A stretch of 32,364 nucleotides of DNA from Amphimedon queenslandica (lineage: Eukaryota; Porifera; Demospongiae; Haplosclerida; Niphatidae). How positions within the stretch are numbered: position 1 is the first letter of the stretch; the number at the start of each line of letters is the position of its first letter. Position numbers and translations under genes: made by a program. Positions 28,367 through 32,364 of the stretch are shown in pieces. The notes under the pieces were generated by a model. It was not told the origin of the DNA and did not search any database. It saw nothing but the letters and a program-made list of their open reading frames with translations. The stretch spans positions 23,294 through 55,657 of the forward strand of contig NW_003546522.1 in assembly GCF_000090795.2 (NCBI RefSeq), written 5' to 3'.

Positions 28367-29710
28367 TTCAGTTAATCCAGCCTACACCTTATCCTTTAGA
28401 GGTCAATATCACAGCATCTCTTTCACCAAATAGCAATTTAAGTGAAGCTTTATCACAGTGAAACAATTGCCGTCGTCCTATTACTCAATCACCTTCATCT
28501 TCTCCACACAAAATGGGCAAGGATGGTCCAAAAAGATCTAGAACAGTCACAATATCACAGCTTCAAAGTAGACCAACTCTTCCAATTCGAGTATCAGATA
28601 ATCCCTATCAACACCTTACTATGAGTGATTTTAATTTATCAACTTTAAAAGCTGATTCACTCCACTACATAAAATGTAATTTATTCAACTACATGCTTTT
28701 AAAGCACTGTTTTAAGGACAAAAATAGTTGCTTAAGTGAAATGCACAAATTTTTTGATCGATATTCTTCATCACAAGCTAGAGTTCACTATCTGGAAATG
28801 ATTAATGAAAATCCAGATAGTGAAGAAACAATGTTGCATGTAGCTGAGGAACTAATAGATTTATTCAAAAATGGCTCTCAGAAAGAATGGGTCGTTCTTG
28901 TAGGTGATGGTAAGACATATACACACTTAACAAACATAAAACGACATTATGGTGAATCTTTAAAAAAATTGCTAATTTTTCCAGGGGATTGGCACACCTT
29001 GAAAACATTTCAAAATGTGCTAATGAAAATTTATTTTTCAGCAGGGCTTGAAGAAATTGCTAAAGTGTCTGGATACAATGGTGCTACTCTGCATACACTA
29101 CAAACATGTGGCAATTTCATCAAGTGCACACATTTTTACTAAAGATATGGGAAGCTATGTTTGGAGTTCTTGTAGAAGCATTCTTTCAGAATTCAAACGA
29201 ACTAGTGGAATTAGAAAAAATTTTAGAGTTAGTAAAGACTGCAGTTGGCAATAATGGTAGTGCTCATCAATTGCTAGATGTGAGGTTGTCAAATATAGAA
29301 ATGGCAAATGATTTGTATACTTTTTTACAGCAGCAAGCAGAAAACAATTCTACATGGAAGTTTTGGGTTGATTGTGTTTTTAAGAACTGTTTTGCTTATG
29401 TAACACTATTTCTTTCTATCAGAGGTAGCAATTGGTCCCTTCGTAATGCCAGCTTAAAGGAAATGACACCATTGTTTGCTGCTTTTGATCATGAGGTTTA
29501 TGAAAGAATCATTCCCAACCATTTAGTTGATCTTATTTATCCTTCAAAATTTTGTCACATCTTTCTTCTGGTGGTTTTACTGTTCATATTACAGGTGAAC
29601 ATTGGAGAGCTGTTGCACTTGATGAGGTGCATGAAATGTGCATAAACAAGGACCTCAAAAGTGCTGTCACATAACCAACGGAAGCCTACTTACAGAAGAC
29701 GTCTCTTTTC
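28180..29710 (+). pseudogene. DUF6589-like domain of the long gene
   Basis: Frame 1 to about 29117: VASVDNFDMLQSYSAIHSG, then HGTIVQLIQP, characteristic of the family start. Past a TGA at 28459 come a basic linker, CFKDKNSCLSEMHKFFDRY, WVVLVGDGKTYTHLTNIKRH (the D-G box), LIFPGDWHTLKTFQNVLM (the D-W-H box) and SGYNGATLHTLQTCGNF. Frame 3 carries LLKIWEAMFGVLVEAFF, and frame 2 from about 29550 [19 protein letters not shown] and [13 protein letters not shown]. The repeated Asp/His boxes suggest an RNase H-like fold. That is inference; DUF6589 has no established activity that I know of. Confidence 0.6.
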
Positions 29711-30333
29711 ATGAATTCTAGAGTTAAACTGAGTAAAAACCTTTTCAACAAGTTATTTCCAGAACAAAACTCCATTGAAGGAGTTCCAGAAATTATCGAT
29801 AATTCCAGCAATTCAGTCAAGCTAGAGAAGGATATCATGAAAATGATTGAGATAATTCAGGAGAATAATCTTCTTCCAGCCAACTTAGTGGAAGACTGTG
29901 GACTCCTGAAAACATTTAATGGTCAGGCAGCAACATTAGAACAACAGTATGATTTGTTACATTTCAGAAGAATTGGAGAAGAGGCAAACACATCATACAT
30001 GAATCACCAAATATTAAGGCAAACTTTTGCCGCAACCATGACAATCAGAAGAAAGAAATTATTAACGACGTCATCAACAAAATGGATCAAAAAAAGGAAA
30101 ACAGAAAAGGGAAAGTGAAAAAATGATCAAGTGTTTACAGAGACGACTAGCATGGTGTAATTACAGTGGTAACAAATTTGATTTGGGAATAAGCGGTTTT
30201 CAATTTACCAAAGAGCATTATCTGATGAAAATGGTGTCCCTCACAAGGCTCCCAAAAGTCATTGGACAGATAAGCTTCAAGAGAGATATATGAATAGCCA
30301 ACACAATGTTTTTACAAATGACATAGTAACCAC

Positions 30334-31150
30334 ATGGCTGCGCCAGAATATAACGTTTTAGATGCTATGTTCATTATCAATACTAAGCCTTTGAGAAGTA
30401 CAAAAACTGTACTTGACTATCTCAATCTTTTATTTAGCAGATTTATTAAGGAGCACTTTAGTTCTGGAGCTGTTTTTGATACCCCTGTATCAGATAATTG
30501 CAGTTTCAATCCTTAAATGGTAGAACAGTTAAGAAGGGATTCATCTAAAAATCCACCAGAGCATATTCACTGCTCTGTAGACCTAGATAGTATGCTTCCT
30601 CTAATGAAATGGCAAGACTTAATTGGCTGCAGAATATGTAAATATTCCTTAGTAAGTGCTCTTGGTCAGTGTGCACTTAGAAATGGTAGACACTTAGTTA
30701 AAGAGGGACAAACTCTAGTAGTAGCTGGATGTTTTCAAGATGGAATTGCCTGGAAAGTACCATGTAGCATTGCTGGTATTCCTCAACCAGAACCTCTGTA
30801 CAACAGCAATGCCAAGGAAGCAGATCAAAGGATATGGAGGCATGTTGCCAATTGCACTGTAGCAAATGTAATAGTCTACTCTCCTGACACAGATGTTTAT
30901 GCTATAGGTATAGGACTAACAATCATCTATAATCTTAAGCAAGTCATTGTCCAACTAAACCCTTCAAGTAGTAGATTGAAGCATTATGTTAATATCAATA
31001 ACCTAATACAAGCATTAAATGATGATCGAGATCTTTCAGCTGTAACAGAGCGTAGCAAGGTAATGTTGTCATTATTTGTGTGTACTGGATCAGATTTCAC
31101 TTTGTATTTCAGAAATTTTGGAAAGGCTACCTTTCTTAAGACATTTTATC
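30334..31150 (+). pseudogene. PIN/FEN1-like nuclease domain of the long gene
   Basis: VLDAMFIINTKPL (Asp codon 30361) opens the fold. A stop at 30514 splits it, and the block 30517-31317 continues. Acidic positions typical of PIN/FEN-like nucleases are all still encoded: KEADQRIWRH near 30813, VIVYSPDTDVYAIGI with two Asp codons at 30885 and 30891, and FVCTGSDFTLYF near 31080-31100. The S-P-D-T-D-V and T-G-(C/S)-D boxes are the recognisable signature of this family in invertebrate genomes. Whether it cuts DNA or RNA is unknown. The first Asp plus E..D, D..D and D would form the metal site by analogy with FEN1. Confidence 0.65.
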
Positions 31151-31631
31151 AGAATGCTACATTCATAACGGGTTCTGAGATGCCGGGTTCCATGGCTAAT
31201 TATGATATTCTGACAAGAGAGGAGGGTTTTTTGGCATTTATTAGATTAGTTGGAACAGCATACTTCAAAAAGCATCAAACTTCATTATCCTCGAAATATA
31301 ATGTGGGGACTCCTATGTAACTGTATAATTCACTACCTGCATCCCTTTCAAATAATGAAAGTCATAAGGAATGGCTAAAAAAGATAAGCGAAATTGTTAG
31401 TGAAAGAACACTATCAGAAGATGAGAGAGGACCATCATTTACTTTATTGTGGAGACATTGGATGAGATCGACATGCATATGCCTTTTATGGGCAAAATCA
31501 ATGTTATCTAATATTGAAACTAGCTTACCAAATCCTGAAAATAGTGGTTGGCTACTTAGTACAGTATTGATTGGGAAGGCCCTGACGAAATGATGAAAGT
31601 GGAAAGTAACATGAGGTTTTTATTGCAAGGC

Positions 31632-31709
31632 TGTACTTGTAATTCAATTTGATGTGGGTGTAAGAAAGCAGGAAGTATTTGTGGACCAGGTTGTACATGT
31701 AGCAATTGC
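31632..31709 (+). pseudogene. CXC (Tesmin/TSO1-like) cysteine cluster of the long gene
   Basis: In frame 3 the codons give GCTCNSI, a TGA at 31650-31652, then CGCKKAGSICGPGCTCSNCN. The spacing C-X-C..C-X-C-K-K-A-G..C-G-P-G-C-X-C-X2-C matches the CXC motif that binds zinc and DNA in Tesmin/TSO1/LIN54-type and related proteins. Upstream SIDWEGPDEMMKVESNMRFL is a usual lead-in. The match is strong despite the stop. Confidence 0.78.
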
Positions 31710-31837
31710 AATAATTGGGAAGAAGTAAATGAACCTGTTCATATGACACCACAAGTAGTTCCAGTGACAATGAAGACACAGAAGATGAAGCTGTAGAAAC
31801 AGAAGTAATAACTGATGAATTTTTTCAGCAATTATGA

Positions 31838-32364
31838 CATCTTATTATATAGGCGGTAGCCTATATGTAAGATTGAGGTTGGTTTTTCAAGATGGCGGCC
31901 AAATTTACTATTTTCAAACACTTATAACTCTTTTATCTTACATTGTACAGCCTTATAAAATGGCCTAGATAGGCTCTCCATCAATGACCGATTCTCCTAG
32001 TACCTTTAAAGTGGCCTGTACTGTAGCGAGAGCATTTCTAGAGAACAGGCCCAAATTCAAATTTCTGCAAAATTTTTCAGACTTTTTCTTCTTTCATCTT
32101 CTTCTATTAACACAGAAATCTTTTAAACGAGAGAACCGCTCGAGTTGGCATTTACATCATTCCTTTGTGCTTGGGTCAAGGACTGGACAAGTGGTTTCAA
32201 AAAGAAGCAAGGAGAGAACAAAATGGAAGACAAAATCCAGCTGCAGACACTGCGTGGGTTTGTGGTTTGACGCCATTTTAATTTATGCGCACGTAATCAC
32301 CATGAATATAATTAACCTAACAACACAATCACAACAAAATGTAATTTATAAATTTAAGAAAAAG
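31838..32364. other. Region after the long gene; no gene established
   Basis: AAGATGGCGGC at 31889-31899 matches the YY1-type motif found near animal and transposon start sites; the Met frame there is only 11 codons. On the minus strand ATGGCGTCAAACC at 32276 opens 39 codons to a stop at 32157, possibly a first exon reading left. The rest is AT-rich without recognisable features. Confidence 0.35.

Larger units (their letters stand above)
26753..31837 (+). pseudogene. Long broken gene: Cys-rich N-term, DUF6589-like, PIN-like nuclease, CXC
   Basis: About 1650 codons when followed through its breaks. Start ATG 26753 (MAQTRQSIRKCYLV). In-frame stops: 26795, 26885, 26990, 28459, 29672, 30514, 31318 and 31650. 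Apparent frameshifts: near 28179, 29117, 29548, 30118, 30187, 30332, 31560 and 31755. Order: a Cys/His-rich region (CKKHY, CMYSQC, CKQHY, CASCHAW, CKTCYQLH), a helical block, a DUF6589-like domain, a PIN/FEN1-like nuclease, a CXC zinc cluster and the acidic tail SSSDNEDTEDEAVE ending at 31837. The coding part has no obvious introns, which would fit a retrocopy or an element gene. I associate this architecture with numerous uncharacterised sponge and cnidarian proteins. Its function is unknown; a nucleic-acid role is inferred from the nuclease fold and zinc cluster. Confidence 0.7.

Noticed and set aside
25257-32030. TTAAAGGGCC at 25257 and TTTAAAGTGGCCTGTACTG near 32006 as ends of one TTAA-type (Kolobok/piggyBac-like) element
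   Set aside because: The two strings are in the same, not inverted, orientation and match only loosely. No TTAA duplication pair could be set.

Overview
The window looks like repeat-rich nuclear DNA of an early-branching animal, most probably a sponge (or possibly a cnidarian). This is inferred from AT-rich sequence, small introns, the mix of Ty3/gypsy, BEL/Pao, hAT and CACTA-like remnants, and uncharacterised protein families that I associate with sponges and cnidarians. There is no bacterial, phage or CRISPR organisation, and I found no rRNA or tRNA gene. Almost every coding stretch is interrupted, so most coding entries are given as pseudogenes.

Layout: (1) 1-9.9 kb. An old gypsy RNase H fragment (205-539, resuming at 9826) is split by a younger gypsy element (545-9820) with a 5-bp target duplication (ATGGG on both sides). 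That element is itself interrupted by a 2.7-kb hAT transposon (1837-4585, 8-bp duplication), a 110-bp palindrome (4936-5045), and two TA-flanked MITEs (5422-5969 and 7649-8039). (2) 9.9-12.2 kb. A non-coding LTR element on the minus strand (9990-12105) sits inside a broken LTR of its own family. It carries AAT microsatellites and a hAT-type MITE with a perfect 8-bp duplication. (3) 12.2-15.1 kb. Minus-strand remnants of a TNP2/CACTA-like transposase and of an unrecognised conserved protein. (4) 15.1-17.3 kb. A second hAT-type MITE, then a plus-strand, intron-containing gene remnant with a recognisable BEN-domain segment. (5) 17.36-25.25 kb. A second non-coding LTR element (minus strand) whose left LTR was split by a BEL/Pao element (17561-23346, duplication ATCAG). 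The BEL copy lacks its reverse-transcriptase catalytic core. (6) 25.25-32.36 kb. The right LTR of element 5 stops abruptly, and a different kind of DNA begins. It has short acidic exons and then a very long broken gene (26753-31837).

The long gene is the most interesting object. In order it has a Cys/His-rich N-terminus, a 451-codon open block, a DUF6589-like middle, a PIN/FEN1-like nuclease fold with its acidic residues still present, a Tesmin/TSO1-type CXC cysteine cluster and an acidic tail. I believe this combination recurs as a large, poorly described gene family in sponges and cnidarians. Whether it is a transposon, a retrocopied host gene or something else cannot be decided from this window.

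The elements date one another: each inner insertion is younger than what it interrupts. Terminal repeats plus target duplications give firm edges to the gypsy, hAT, both hAT-type MITEs and the BEL element. Family names come from recognising motifs by eye, not from database searches.
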